The translations under genes and the position numbers were made by a program. A stretch of 64,000 nucleotides of DNA from Desulfovibrio sp. UIB00 (lineage in GTDB: Bacteria; Desulfobacterota; Desulfovibrionia; Desulfovibrionales; Desulfovibrionaceae). The notes under the pieces are model-generated. The model did no database searches and was not told where the DNA came from. It saw only the letters and a program-made list of their open reading frames with translations. Location of the stretch: positions 305,556-369,555 of the forward strand of contig NZ_JAETXJ010000003.1 of the NCBI RefSeq assembly GCF_022508225.1. The letters run 5' to 3'. Shown in pieces: positions 27,183 through 36,679 of the stretch (within the stretch, counting starts at the first letter, position 1; every line of letters starts with the position of its first letter).

Positions 27183-28967
27183 ATGAAACGTAACCACGTT
27201 GCGCTGCTATGCGCCCTGGCCCTGACTGCCGCTACCTCCTTTTCATTGCTGGGATGCGGCGGCTGTTCCGGCGCCAGGCACCAGACTGCTGAAAAATCGG
27301 ACACTTCCGCAGCGGAATCTACCGCGCCTTCTGCCACGGCAAAGGCCCAGCAGCACGACCTCAAGGGCGTATCGCTGCGACCGGTTGAGGCAGAGCTTAC
27401 GCCCAATGCGCTCAACACATATGCCTTTCTTGTTTTTGCGCAGGCCATGAACAATGAGGACGACAACGCCCTTGCAGCCGCGTCTCCGCTGCTGGCCAAG
27501 GCGCACATGCCGGTCAACATCTGGCTTGAAGGCGGCGTGTGGCTGCTCAGCCGCAAGTCTCCCCATACCGCGATGGTCATGGAGCAGGCCCTGAGTGTCT
27601 GGCCCGATGATATTTCGCTCAATCTGCTTTACGCCGAAGCCCTCATGGAAAAAGGTTCGCCCGAGCTTGGCGTCAAGCTCATGCGCGAATACCTTAAAAA
27701 GCATCCCGAATCTGTGGATGCCCGCATGGAGCTGGCCCTGCTGCTGGTCAAAACCAAGCAGTATCCCGAAGCCGAAAAGCTGCTCAACAGCGTTACGGGC
27801 AAGCAGCGCACCCCGCTGGTGGACTATTACCACGCCCGGGCGCTCATTGGCATGGACAGGCCCAGCGAGGCCGTGGCCTACCTGCAGCGCGCCATCAAGG
27901 ATACGCCCGATTTTGTGGAGGCCCTGGCGGAACTGGCCTTCATCTATGAGCAGAAGCCCGACCTCAAGGCCGCGCGCGGCGTTTATGAAAAGCTGCTCAA
28001 ACTCAATTTTTCATCGCAGGATGTTCTGCTGAGGCTCATCAATATCTCGCTGCGCATGGGCCAGCCCGAACGGGCGCTCAAGTATATGCAGCAGGGGCCG
28101 GACAGTACGCCTTTCAAACTGACCGTCGCCAGCATGTTTATGGATTCACGCCACTTTTTGCAGGCGGAAAGCCTGCTCAAGCAGGTAGTGGCCCAGGGCG
28201 ATGCGCCCCACGATGTGTATCTTCTGCTGGCCGAGCTGGCATACGACCAGCGCCGCGATCTGGATATGGCCTTCTCCTGGCTGGATAAAATCCCGGCCTC
28301 CAGCAAGGCTGCCGTGCGGGGCGTGCTGCTGCGCATCCAGCTGCTGGCAGAGGCTGGCCGTGATGCCGAGGCCCTTGACGCCGTGCGCAAGGCCACAAGC
28401 GCCAATCCCGACTCCTCCGAGCTTGTGGAGGTCGAGGTGCGCCTGCTTGCGCGGCAAAAGCAGATGAAGCAGGCCCTGGACGTTGCCCAGAATGCCATAA
28501 AGCGCTGGCCCAACAATGCGGAAATGTTCTTTCTGCTCGGCTCTCTTCAGGATGAAACCGGCGACAAAAAAGCCGCTTTCAAAACCATGGAGAAGCTTCT
28601 GGCTCTGCATCCTGACAATTATCAGGCGCTCAACTACGTGGGCTACACCCTGGCCGAAGAAGACCGCGACCTTGACCGCGCCCTGACACTTCTTGTGCGG
28701 GCCAACGATCTGGCCCCCAACCAGTCCTATATTATAGATTCTCTGGCCTGGGCCTATTTCAAGGCTGGAAAACTCGATGACGCCCTGAAGGAAATCCGCC
28801 GCGCCGTTACGCTGGACGAGCATACGGATGCCTCCATATGGGAGCACTACGGCGATATCGCCGCGCGGGCTGGCCTTAAGGACGAAGCCCGCACTGCCTA
28901 TCAAAAGGCCATGGAACTCAAACCCGACAATGCGGAAGCATTGCGGCAGCGGCTTTCACATCTATGA
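27183..28967 (+). CDS. TPR-repeat lipoprotein
   Basis: The 594-residue precursor has a lipoprotein signal with lipidation Cys at residue 25 (FSLLGCGG). From about 80 to the end it is built of tandem TPR-type helical hairpins, clearest at HPDNYQALNYVGYTLAEE and the last repeat (AYQKAMELKPDNAEALRQ). TPR lipoproteins act as scaffolds at the outer membrane; the partner is unknown. It starts one base after the sigma-factor stop and overlaps the LolB-like gene by 4 bases, so the three form an operon. Confidence 0.9.
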   Translation: MKRNHVALLCALALTAATSFSLLGCGGCSGARHQTAEKSDTSAAESTAPSATAKAQQHDLKGVSLRPVEAELTPNALNTYAFLVFAQAMNNEDDNALAAASPLLAKAHMPVNIWLEGGVWLLSRKSPHTAMVMEQALSVWPDDISLNLLYAEALMEKGSPELGVKLMREYLKKHPESVDARMELALLLVKTKQYPEAEKLLNSVTGKQRTPLVDYYHARALIGMDRPSEAVAYLQRAIKDTPDFVEALAELAFIYEQKPDLKAARGVYEKLLKLNFSSQDVLLRLINISLRMGQPERALKYMQQGPDSTPFKLTVASMFMDSRHFLQAESLLKQVVAQGDAPHDVYLLLAELAYDQRRDLDMAFSWLDKIPASSKAAVRGVLLRIQLLAEAGRDAEALDAVRKATSANPDSSELVEVEVRLLARQKQMKQALDVAQNAIKRWPNNAEMFFLLGSLQDETGDKKAAFKTMEKLLALHPDNYQALNYVGYTLAEEDRDLDRALTLLVRANDLAPNQSYIIDSLAWAYFKAGKLDDALKEIRRAVTLDEHTDASIWEHYGDIAARAGLKDEARTAYQKAMELKPDNAEALRQRLSHL

Positions 28968-29749
28968 AAAAATTAGTTATTTTTTGTTGTCTGGCGCTGC
29001 TGTGCGCCTGCGCCCGTCAGCCTGTACTGGAAACATCGCCCGAAAACCGCGCGGTGCTTGAACAGCGCTGGCAAAAGTTTGCGGCTGTCAGCTCTGCCGA
29101 CAAGTCTGAACCCTATCGCCTGCAACTGAGCCTGCGCTTTGGCACCGATGGCGATACGCGGCGCGTCACGGCCCTGTTCTGGGGCAATAGCCAGCGTCAG
29201 CTGCGACTGGACGTTATGGCGGGCGTGGGCACCACTGTTGCCAAGATACTTGAAGACGGGCAGCATTTTCTTGTGTACAGCCCCAGCGAAAACAAGGCCT
29301 ACTTCTATCAGGGCGCTACCAAGCCCCTGCTTCAGGTTGGCGTGCCGGTTCCCCTCAACCTTGTGCACCTGGCCGACCTGCTCAATGGCCGTTACACGGC
29401 GGTATTTGGCAACCAGTTTGACAAAACCGCCTTTTCCGCCGACGGCAAGGCCCTGTACGACCTTCAGGGCCAGCCTGGAGGCCGCCTGATCATCAACGAG
29501 CAGGGGCTGCCCGTGGAATGGCAGGAACAGGCCAACGGCAAGGGCTGGAGCATGGAAATCCTGTATTCGGATGATCCCAAGCCGCTGCCCCGCCGTCTGA
29601 ACCTTGCCCACAGCAACGGCAAACGCGCCATTGTGCTTATCAAGGAAAGAGAAAAGGTTTCCCAGCCCTTTACAAAAGAGCAAATGGCCTTAACCCTTCC
29701 TGATGACGCACCCCTGCTGCCGCTCGCCAAGTTCAAGCAGCAGCAATAG
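28964..29749 (+). CDS. Outer-membrane lipoprotein, LolB-like
   Basis: The 261-residue precursor has a lipoprotein signal with probable lipidation at C16 (LLCAC). The mature part looks like an incomplete beta-barrel of the LolA/LolB type (RLQLSLRFGTDGDTRRVTAL, LRLDVMAGVGTTVAKIL, GRLIINEQGLPVEW). LolB receives lipoproteins from LolA and inserts them in the outer membrane. Sequence similarity alone is weak. Support comes from location: ispE, prs and pth, which flank lolB in gammaproteobacteria, lie within 9 kb downstream. Confidence 0.65.
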   Translation: MKKLVIFCCLALLCACARQPVLETSPENRAVLEQRWQKFAAVSSADKSEPYRLQLSLRFGTDGDTRRVTALFWGNSQRQLRLDVMAGVGTTVAKILEDGQHFLVYSPSENKAYFYQGATKPLLQVGVPVPLNLVHLADLLNGRYTAVFGNQFDKTAFSADGKALYDLQGQPGGRLIINEQGLPVEWQEQANGKGWSMEILYSDDPKPLPRRLNLAHSNGKRAIVLIKEREKVSQPFTKEQMALTLPDDAPLLPLAKFKQQQ

Positions 29750-29840
29750 TTTTGGCCTGTCGGGCCGCGCCTGACGGCTGCGGCCCGGTATCGGGGCAAC
29801 CCGCCTTAACCGCCACTACAGAAGTGTTAAATGCTCTAGC

Positions 29841-29867
29841 GGTGCGTCCGGCCAGTCCGGGCGCACC
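29841..29867 (+). promoter_or_regulatory. Hairpin in the rpiB leader
   Basis: An 11-bp stem with one G-U pair (29841-29851 with 29857-29867) and a 5-nt loop lies 24 bases before the rpiB start. A second 8-bp hairpin is at 29761-29768 with 29780-29787. Neither has a T-run. They may mark mRNA processing or weak termination after the lolB-like gene. Confidence 0.4.
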
Positions 29868-29891
29868 GTGCGTACCTTTGCAGGAGTATAC

Positions 29892-30335
29892 ATGCAGACT
29901 ATTCACATTGCCTCAGACCACGCTGGCTATGCACTGAAAGAACACCTTGTCCAGTTTCTTGCCCAGAAGGGCATAAACGTGGTGGACGACGGCACCCACT
30001 CCACCGAAAGCTGCGACTACCCCGTGCTGGCGCACAAGCTTTGCGCCGCTGTGGAAAAAGAGCAGGGCGCAGGCATTCTCATTTGCGGTACAGGCATTGG
30101 CATTTCCATTGCCGCCAACCGCCACGCCGGCATCCGCGCGGCCCTGTGCGCCACAGAGCTTCAGGCGCGCCTTTCGCGCCAGCACAACAACGCCAATGTG
30201 CTCTGCCTCGGCGCGCGCATCATCGGCGTGGAGCTGGCTCAGGCCATTGTGGAGGCATTTCTGGGCGCTTCCTTTGAAGGCGGCAGACACCAGCGCCGCA
30301 TCGACATGATCAATCTTCCCGGTCAGGCCGGGTAA
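29892..30335 (+). CDS. rpiB: Ribose-5-phosphate isomerase B
   Basis: The 147-residue enzyme interconverts ribose 5-phosphate and ribulose 5-phosphate. RpiB/LacAB motifs are IASDHAGYALKEHL near the start, ILICGTGIGISIAANR, and ATELQARLSRQHNNANVLCLG. The ATG at 29892 follows AGGAG; an in-frame ATG at 29868 lies before it. It is 9 bases before cysS. Confidence 0.96.
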   Translation: MQTIHIASDHAGYALKEHLVQFLAQKGINVVDDGTHSTESCDYPVLAHKLCAAVEKEQGAGILICGTGIGISIAANRHAGIRAALCATELQARLSRQHNNANVLCLGARIIGVELAQAIVEAFLGASFEGGRHQRRIDMINLPGQAG

Positions 30336-30344
30336 GGGATATAC

Positions 30345-31796
30345 ATGCTGCTCTACAATACCCTGGGCCGTAAGAAGGAAGAGTTTGTTCCTGTTCATCC
30401 GGGCAAGGCAAACATGTATGTTTGCGGCATAACGGCCTATGATCTTTGTCATATCGGGCATGCGCGTTCCGCCCTTGTTTTTGATGTGCTCGTGCGGCAG
30501 TTGCGCCATACAGGGCTTGAGGTCCGCTTTGTGCGCAATTTTACGGACGTGGACGACAAGATTATCAACCGCGCCAACAAGGAAGGCCGGGACTGGCGCG
30601 AGGTTGCCCAGACCTACATAACAGCCTTCCACGAAGACATGGATCGGCTCGGCGTGCTGCGGGCCGATGAAGAACCCCGCGCCACCGACTTTATCCCACA
30701 GATTCAGGCCATCTGCTCCACGCTTATTGATTCGGGCAAGGCCTACTCCACGCCCTCCGGGGACGTGTATTTTCGTGTGCGGGCTTACGAACCCTACGGC
30801 AAACTCTCTGGCCGCAGCCTCGACGATCTGCTCTCCGGCGCGCGCGTAGCGCCCGGCGAAGAAAAAGAAGACCCCCTGGATTTCGCCCTGTGGAAGGCCG
30901 CCAAGCCCGGCGAACCTTTCTGGGAAAGCCCCTGGGGCAAGGGCCGCCCCGGCTGGCATATTGAGTGCTCTGCCATGAGCCAGCCCTACCTGCCGCTGGA
31001 CATTCACGGCGGCGGACAGGATCTTATCTTCCCGCACCACGAGAACGAGATCGCCCAGTCCGAAGCCGCCTGCGCCTGCTCGCTGGCCCGCTACTGGGTG
31101 CATAACGGCTTTGTGCAGGTAAATGCGGAAAAGATGTCCAAATCCCTGGGCAACTTCAAGACCATCCGCGATATTCTCGAAAACTATCTGCCTGAAACCC
31201 TGCGCTTTTTCCTGCTGGGCAAGCACTACCGCAGCCCCATCGACTTTACCGCCGACAGCATGGACGAAGCGGAAAAAGCCCAGCACCGCGTGTATACAGC
31301 CCTGCACGAGGCGGGCAAGGCCCTTGCCCGCGACAAGTGGAAAAAAACGCCCCTGCCGCAGGAAATGACCGAGGAATGGGCCGCGCTGCCCAAGGCTTTT
31401 GACGCCGCCCTTGAGGATGACATCAATACGGCGCAGGCTCTCGGACAGGTTTTTGCCCAGGTGCGCCTTGTGAACCGTCTGCTGGAAGACAAGGCCCTGC
31501 GCGCTGCCGAAGCCGGACGCGACCTCCTTCAGGAATTTCTTGCCCGCGCGCAGGAATGGGACAAGCGCCTTGGCCTCTTTGGGCAGGCTCCGCAGGATTT
31601 TCTGGCTGATTTGCGCGGTCAGCGCGCCACACGCGGCAAGATTGACGTGGCCCGAGTGGAAGAACTGATGCTCGCCCGTCAGGAAGCCCGCGCCAGCAAG
31701 GATTTTGCCCGCTCGGATTCGCTACGGCAGGAAATTCTTGATCTGGGCGTCAGCGTACGCGACACCCCCGAAGGTCAGGTTTGGGATCTGGAATAA
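30345..31796 (+). CDS. cysS: Cysteinyl-tRNA synthetase
   Basis: The 483-residue class I synthetase charges tRNA-Cys. The N-terminal zinc Cys is in YVCGITAYD; the HIGH motif is in CHIGHARSA and KMSKS in EKMSKSLGN. Additional zinc-ligand regions ([19 protein letters not shown]) match the family. The length is normal. Confidence 0.97.
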   Translation: MLLYNTLGRKKEEFVPVHPGKANMYVCGITAYDLCHIGHARSALVFDVLVRQLRHTGLEVRFVRNFTDVDDKIINRANKEGRDWREVAQTYITAFHEDMDRLGVLRADEEPRATDFIPQIQAICSTLIDSGKAYSTPSGDVYFRVRAYEPYGKLSGRSLDDLLSGARVAPGEEKEDPLDFALWKAAKPGEPFWESPWGKGRPGWHIECSAMSQPYLPLDIHGGGQDLIFPHHENEIAQSEAACACSLARYWVHNGFVQVNAEKMSKSLGNFKTIRDILENYLPETLRFFLLGKHYRSPIDFTADSMDEAEKAQHRVYTALHEAGKALARDKWKKTPLPQEMTEEWAALPKAFDAALEDDINTAQALGQVFAQVRLVNRLLEDKALRAAEAGRDLLQEFLARAQEWDKRLGLFGQAPQDFLADLRGQRATRGKIDVARVEELMLARQEARASKDFARSDSLRQEILDLGVSVRDTPEGQVWDLE

Positions 31797-31802
31797 GCCG
31801 CT

Positions 31803-31833
31803 GCCCGCGTCGGTCTCCGGCGCGGGCGCTTTT
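31803..31833 (+). terminator. Short hairpin with T-run after cysS
   Basis: A 7-bp GC stem (31803-31809 with 31821-31827) is followed by GC and TTTT at 31830-31833. It may attenuate rather than end the transcript, since the protease gene begins only 23 bases on. Confidence 0.5.
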
Positions 31834-31855
31834 ACTGCGGCATCATGAGGACGCC

Positions 31856-33265
31856 ATGTTACATCGTGTTGCCCTGCGCCGTGTTATGGCGCTCTTTGTT
31901 CTGCTGGCATTTCTGTCAGCCCAGCTTGTGGCCGTACCGGCTCAGGCCTTCTTTTTCGGCGGCGTCACCATCAAGGACGAAAAGGAGATGGGCCACAAGT
32001 TTGACGTGATGATCCGCGCAAACATGCCCATTGTGGAAGACCCTGAGGTAAGCCAGTACGTCAACCAGATAGTGGATCGTCTGGTCAAAAAGATTCCGCC
32101 GCAGCCCTTCAGCTTCAAAGCCGCCGTTATCCTGCACAATTCGCTCAACGCCTTTGCCATTCCCGGCGGCTACGTCTACGTGTTCACCGGCCTCATCATG
32201 AACATGGAAAAGGAAGAAGAGCTCGCAGGCGTTCTTGCCCACGAACTGGCGCACGTAACCCAGCACCACGTGGCCTCACGCCTTGAGCGCGCGCAGTTTG
32301 TGACCCTAGGCTCCCTGCTGCTGGCCATTGCGGGCGTGGCGGTGGGCGGCTCCAGCGGCGGCGCCATTGCTGTGGGCGCGCTGGGGGCCGGGCAGTCGGC
32401 CATGCTCAACTACAGCCGCATGGACGAAACCGAGGCCGACCAGATTGGCCTGCAATACCTTGTGGCTGCGGGCTATCCTCCGCAGGGCATGGTGGGCGGC
32501 TTCAAGGTGCTGCGCCAGAAAAGCTGGATGAGCGGTACCAGCGTGCCGACCTACCTTTCTACCCACCCTGCCATCGGCGACCGCATCAACGGGCTTCAGG
32601 CCCGCATTGAGGGCATGGGCAAATCCGTTCAGGGGCGTACGCAGGACAACACCAAATTTGTCCGCGTCAAAACGCTCCTCTGGGCGCGCTATGGCGACGC
32701 GCAGGCTGCGCAGCAGCGTTTTTCGGGCAAGGACGGCCTTTCGTGCATGGGGCGCGGCATTGTGCTGGCCCGCACCAACCGGGTTAACGAGGCCAGCAAG
32801 GCCTTTGACGAAGCCCTCGCCGCTTCGCCCAACGACCCGCTGGTACTACGCGAGGCTGGCGCATTCCACTACCGCAAGGGCGACATGAGCCGTGCTGATG
32901 GCCTGCTGCGTCAGGCCATGCGCCTGGACCCGCGCGACTATATGGCCTCTTTTTTCTATGCCCGCATGCTTGACGAAACGGGCAGGCAGGCGCAGGCCGC
33001 GCAGTATTATAAAGATGTGCTGCGCTACGTGCCGGAAGACGCCGAAGTTCACGAGGCCTATGCCCGCTCGCTCGGTAAAACGGGCGACACTGCCGGGGCC
33101 TATATCCACATGGCGTACAGCGCCCTGTATTCCAACAACAAAAAACAGGCCGAGCGTTACTTTAATCAGGCCAAGGCCTTGTCGGGCAAATCTGCGAATC
33201 CGCGTGATTTTCAGAAGCTTGAGGCCGCCTATAAAGAACGCAAGGAAATATGGGAAAAGAACTGA
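31856..33265 (+). CDS. M48-family metalloprotease with TPR domain (BepA/YfgC-like)
   Basis: The 469-residue precursor has a signal peptide of about 31 residues (cleavage near PAQA) and a zinc-protease domain with HELAH at H129/H133, a likely third ligand Glu in DETEAD near 205, and TPR-like repeats in the C-terminal 180 residues. In E. coli, BepA monitors outer-membrane beta-barrel assembly in the periplasm; the same role is inferred. The ATG at 31856 follows GAGG; the in-frame start at 31781 would bury the signal peptide. The stop overlaps the hslV start. Confidence 0.9.
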   Translation: MLHRVALRRVMALFVLLAFLSAQLVAVPAQAFFFGGVTIKDEKEMGHKFDVMIRANMPIVEDPEVSQYVNQIVDRLVKKIPPQPFSFKAAVILHNSLNAFAIPGGYVYVFTGLIMNMEKEEELAGVLAHELAHVTQHHVASRLERAQFVTLGSLLLAIAGVAVGGSSGGAIAVGALGAGQSAMLNYSRMDETEADQIGLQYLVAAGYPPQGMVGGFKVLRQKSWMSGTSVPTYLSTHPAIGDRINGLQARIEGMGKSVQGRTQDNTKFVRVKTLLWARYGDAQAAQQRFSGKDGLSCMGRGIVLARTNRVNEASKAFDEALAASPNDPLVLREAGAFHYRKGDMSRADGLLRQAMRLDPRDYMASFFYARMLDETGRQAQAAQYYKDVLRYVPEDAEVHEAYARSLGKTGDTAGAYIHMAYSALYSNNKKQAERYFNQAKALSGKSANPRDFQKLEAAYKERKEIWEKN

Positions 33266-33801
33266 TGCTGGATACGCATGCCACAACCATACTGGCAGTA
33301 AGAAAGAATGGCCGCGTGGCCATTGCTGGCGATGGTCAGGTGACCCTGGGCCAGAATATGATCATGAAGCACGGTGCGCAGAAGGTGCGGCGGTTGTACG
33401 ACGGCAAAATCCTGGCGGGTTTTGCCGGGGCCACAGCCGATGCCTTTACACTGTTTGAGCTTTTTGAAGCCAAGCTCAAGGAATTGCGCGGCAACATGGT
33501 TCGCGCCGCCGTCGAAATGACCAAGGAGTGGCGCAAGGACAAATACCTGCGCAAGCTTGAGGCCATGCTCCTGCTGGCAGACAGCGAACACATTCTCGTT
33601 CTGTCTGGCACGGGCGATGTCATTGAACCGGACGACGAGGTTGCAGCCATTGGCAGCGGCGGCCCCTATGCCCTAGCGGCAGCGCGGGCGCTTGCCCGGC
33701 ACAGCGACATGGATACGGAGGCCATTGCCCGCGAGGCCATGCGCATTGCCTCGGAAATCTGCGTGTACACCAACGGCAACCTTACGGTTGAAACGCTGTA
33801 G
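33265..33801 (+). CDS. hslV: ATP-dependent protease subunit HslV
   Basis: The 178-residue proteasome-like peptidase forms a dodecamer with HslU caps. The catalytic N-terminal Thr is expected at residue 7 ([14 protein letters not shown]), exposed after removal of a short propeptide. Conserved stretches are [26 protein letters not shown] and [14 protein letters not shown]. The start at 33265 overlaps the previous stop (TGATG); an in-frame ATG at 33250 is also possible. No hslU gene is adjacent, which is unusual since the two are often paired. Confidence 0.94.
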   Translation: MLDTHATTILAVRKNGRVAIAGDGQVTLGQNMIMKHGAQKVRRLYDGKILAGFAGATADAFTLFELFEAKLKELRGNMVRAAVEMTKEWRKDKYLRKLEAMLLLADSEHILVLSGTGDVIEPDDEVAAIGSGGPYALAAARALARHSDMDTEAIAREAMRIASEICVYTNGNLTVETL

Positions 33802-33830
33802 CCATCACTGCCACAGGAGCGGAAAAATTC

Positions 33831-34709
33831 ATGAGCGTAGTTGTTGCCGGGTGCAAGGTTAACCTTGGTTTGCGCATCACGGGCGTGCGGGAAAACGGGT
33901 ATCATGAGCTGGATTCTCTTTTCTGGCCCCTGCCCCGCCCCTGCGACCGTCTGCACATACGTGAAACCGGCACAGCCGGTCTGGTTGTACAGTGTGATAC
34001 GCCCGGCATTGACCTTGAGAACAACACCCTCACCAAGGCCTACGCCACCCTCGCCAAACGTGTGCCCAACCTGCCCGGGCTTGAAGTGCGCCTGAACAAG
34101 GGCATTCCCGCTGGTGCAGGGCTTGGCGGCGGCAGCAGCGATGCGGCGGCCCTGCTGCGCTGGCTCAACAGCAGGCTATCCAGCCCGCTTGACGATCAGG
34201 CGCTGGCAGAGGTTGCCCTCACAGTTGGCGCGGACACGCCGTTTTTTCTCATAAACAAACCCTGCCGGGTGCGTGGCATTGGCGAGATCATCGAGCCTTG
34301 CAGGGATGATGCGCTTGCAGGCATACACCTTGTTCTGGTATGCTCCCAAATTCATGCATCCACCCCCCAGGCATACGCCGATTATGACGCAGCGCTCAAG
34401 GCGTCAAACACGGTTTCTGGGCAAAATTGCTTGACAAAGACAGAAAGCAAGGCTAATGGAACTTTTCTCTCCGGGGTGCGGACAGAGTTGAGCATTCACA
34501 ACGACCTTGAGGACGTTGTATTTTCTCGCCATCCACAGCTTGCAGAAATCAAGGCGAACTTGCTGCGCCTTGGGGCTGGAGCCGTAGCCATGAGTGGCAG
34601 CGGCTCAAGCATTGTGGCGCTTTTCGCACACGAATTCCATGTGGAATCGCAGGCGGCTGCCGCCATGCTGCAAGGAGAGAACAGGCGCGTATACGCGCAC
34701 GTGCTGTGA
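33831..34709 (+). CDS. ispE: 4-diphosphocytidyl-2-C-methyl-D-erythritol kinase
   Basis: The 292-residue GHMP kinase phosphorylates CDP-methylerythritol in the MEP isoprenoid pathway. The ATP loop PAGAGLGGGSSDAAA is at about residues 89-103. The N-terminal KVNLGLRITGVRENGYHEL and the C-terminal MSGSGSSIVALF are typical. Between about 195 and 220 it has a poorly conserved insert. tRNA-Gln follows five bases later. Confidence 0.95.
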   Translation: MSVVVAGCKVNLGLRITGVRENGYHELDSLFWPLPRPCDRLHIRETGTAGLVVQCDTPGIDLENNTLTKAYATLAKRVPNLPGLEVRLNKGIPAGAGLGGGSSDAAALLRWLNSRLSSPLDDQALAEVALTVGADTPFFLINKPCRVRGIGEIIEPCRDDALAGIHLVLVCSQIHASTPQAYADYDAALKASNTVSGQNCLTKTESKANGTFLSGVRTELSIHNDLEDVVFSRHPQLAEIKANLLRLGAGAVAMSGSGSSIVALFAHEFHVESQAAAAMLQGENRRVYAHVL

Positions 34710-34714
34710 AATAC

Positions 34715-34789
34715 TGGGATGTAGCCAAGTGGTAAGGCAACGGGTTTTGGCTCCGTCATTCGAAGGTTCGAACCCTTCCATCCCAGCCA
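34715..34789 (+). tRNA. tRNA-Gln (anticodon TTG)
   Basis: The 75-nt cloverleaf has an acceptor stem TGGGATG paired with CATCCCA, discriminator G and encoded CCA. The anticodon loop TTTTGGC puts TTG at positions 34-36. It starts five bases after the ispE stop and lies 147 bases before prs on the same strand, apparently inside the operon transcript. Confidence 0.97.
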
Positions 34790-34936
34790 CACGCTGCTGT
34801 ATCGCGCCTGGGGCGTCTGACCGCGCCTTCCGTCGATTTGTCGGCGGCCTGGCAATAAAGCGCCGCCTTTCTTCCGGCGACGGCAGCAAGGATGTATAAC
34901 CGTAAGTGCTCTTTGGCGCGCAAGGCAGGGCGGTTC

Positions 34937-35884
34937 ATGTACAGCGATCTTAAGATCGTCACCGGGTCTTCCAATCCGGATTTGGCCAAGGCCATCTGCA
35001 ACCATCTGGGGTGTCAACTCACGCCCACGCTGGCGACCACGTTCAGCGACGGCGAGTTGCGGATCGAAATAGGCGACAATGTTCGCGGTGATGACGTTTT
35101 TGTGGTGCAGCCCACCTGCCCCCCGACCATCAACCGCAATCTGGTGCAGCTCTGCCTCATGCTTGATGCCCTCAAAAGGGCCAGCGCAGGCAGGATTACC
35201 GCCGTTATTCCTTACTACGGCTATGCGCGCCAGGATCGCAAGGTCAGCCCTCGTGCGCCCATCAGCGCCAAAATGGTGGCCGATTTTATCAGCGTTGCCG
35301 GTGCGGAACGCGTGGTCACCATTGACCTGCACGCAGGACAGATTCAGGGCTACTTTGACTGCCCGGTGGACAACCTGTTTGCCGTGCCTGTCATGCTTGA
35401 ATCGCTGCGGCGGCTGCACGACGACAACATCGTGATTGTGTCGCCCGATGCCGGCGGTGTTGAACGCGCCCGCGCCTATGCCAAAAGGCTCAACGCGCCG
35501 CTGGCCATTGTGGACAAGCGCCGCGACAAGCCCAATCAGGCTCAGGCCATGCATGTTATCGGCGATGTGAAAGGCCGCCTTGCCATTGTGGTGGACGACA
35601 TGATCGACACCGCTGGCACATTGTGCGCCGGTGCGGAAGTGCTGCTCAAAAACGGCGCTACCAAGATTGTGGCCTGCGCCACTCACGCTGTTTTGTCCGG
35701 CCCCGCCATTGACCGCATCAACAGCACCGAGGCGCTTTCGCAGGTATTTGTCACAGACACCATCCCCATGGGCGACAAACTTGAACGTTGCCCCAAGCTG
35801 GAGGTTGTTTCTGTGGCTGCCCTTCTGGGCAAGACTATCCACAACATCCATACCGGTTCATCGGTGAGCGTGTTGTTTGTGTAA
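34937..35884 (+). CDS. prs: Ribose-phosphate pyrophosphokinase
   Basis: The 315-residue enzyme makes PRPP from ribose 5-phosphate and ATP, feeding purine, pyrimidine, His and Trp synthesis. Key motifs are FSDGELRIEI, the metal-binding VTIDLHAGQIQGYF, VSPDAGGVERARAYA, and the PRPP loop IVVDDMIDTAGTL. The ATG at 34937 (MYSDLKIVTG) matches family starts and follows AGGGCGG; the in-frame ATG at 34892 would add 15 residues. Confidence 0.97.
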   Translation: MYSDLKIVTGSSNPDLAKAICNHLGCQLTPTLATTFSDGELRIEIGDNVRGDDVFVVQPTCPPTINRNLVQLCLMLDALKRASAGRITAVIPYYGYARQDRKVSPRAPISAKMVADFISVAGAERVVTIDLHAGQIQGYFDCPVDNLFAVPVMLESLRRLHDDNIVIVSPDAGGVERARAYAKRLNAPLAIVDKRRDKPNQAQAMHVIGDVKGRLAIVVDDMIDTAGTLCAGAEVLLKNGATKIVACATHAVLSGPAIDRINSTEALSQVFVTDTIPMGDKLERCPKLEVVSVAALLGKTIHNIHTGSSVSVLFV

Positions 35885-35993
35885 CCCGCTTTATGCGGAT
35901 TGCGTATAGACCCAAGCCTGCCCGCAAGGGCCGGTTCCATAATAACAGAACTTTTTCCGCACGCTTCGGCTGCGGTAAGCCAAGGAGCAGGAC

Positions 35994-36584
35994 ATGAATA
36001 TTGAAAAGACTTTGAGCGTGCAGAAGCGCGATGGTAGCGGCAAAGGCGCCAGTGGCCGTCTGCGTACCCAGGATCTGATCCCCGGCGTGTTCTACACCGC
36101 CAAGGGTGACAACATCTCTGTGCAGGCTCCTGCCCTGCCGCTGGAAAAGATTTTTGCCGAAGCCGGTCGTACCTCGGTGTTCAACCTCGAGATTGACGAC
36201 AACGGTCAGAAGTCCGTGCATCCTGTGATCATCTGGGACGTGCAGTACCATCCCTACAAGAAAGAATTCAGCCACATCGACTACTACGGCGTGGATCTGG
36301 AAAAGCCCGTCACCGTTGACGTGCCCGTGGAATTCGTGGGCGTGTCGCGCGGCGTGAAGCTCGGCGGCCAGCTTGAAACCTACCGCGAAATCGTGCGTCT
36401 GTGCAGCAAGCCCCTGGACATGCCCAAAAAGATCGTTGTTGATGTGACCCCCATGGACATCAACACCACCATCTGCGTGGGCGACCTGCCCCTGCCCGAA
36501 AACGTCAAGGCCGTTTACGACCAGAACTTCGCCATCGTCAGCGTTCTTTCCAAGGCCAAGGAAGCCGCTGAGGCCGCCGAATAA
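35994..36584 (+). CDS. rplY: Ribosomal protein L25/Ctc, long form
   Basis: The 196-residue protein has an N-terminal L25 domain (about 1-95, 5S rRNA binding) and the C-terminal TL5/Ctc beta domain. Motifs include LSVQKRDGSGKGASGRLR and KKEFSHIDYYGVDLEKPV. The strong ribosome site AAGGAGCAGG precedes the ATG. The prs-rplY-pth order is widespread in bacteria. Confidence 0.96.
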   Translation: MNIEKTLSVQKRDGSGKGASGRLRTQDLIPGVFYTAKGDNISVQAPALPLEKIFAEAGRTSVFNLEIDDNGQKSVHPVIIWDVQYHPYKKEFSHIDYYGVDLEKPVTVDVPVEFVGVSRGVKLGGQLETYREIVRLCSKPLDMPKKIVVDVTPMDINTTICVGDLPLPENVKAVYDQNFAIVSVLSKAKEAAEAAE

Positions 36585-36632
36585 GACTGTTTGACGCAAA
36601 GCCCGGTCATCGGGCCTTTGTGCGACTGTATT

Positions 36633-36656
36633 GGCCGGTTCCTTGCGGGACCGGCC
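36633..36656 (+). terminator. Hairpin terminator after rplY
   Basis: A 10-bp stem (36633-36642 with 36647-36656) has a TTGC loop and is followed by TCATTTTAT. A weaker hairpin (36597-36620) precedes it. It lies directly before the hydrolase start. Confidence 0.6.
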
Positions 36657-36679
36657 TCATTTTATGTACGCATGGCGCC

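Noticed and set aside
29913..31307. A 464-codon minus-strand open frame
   Set aside because: It is antisense to rpiB and cysS, both unmistakable.
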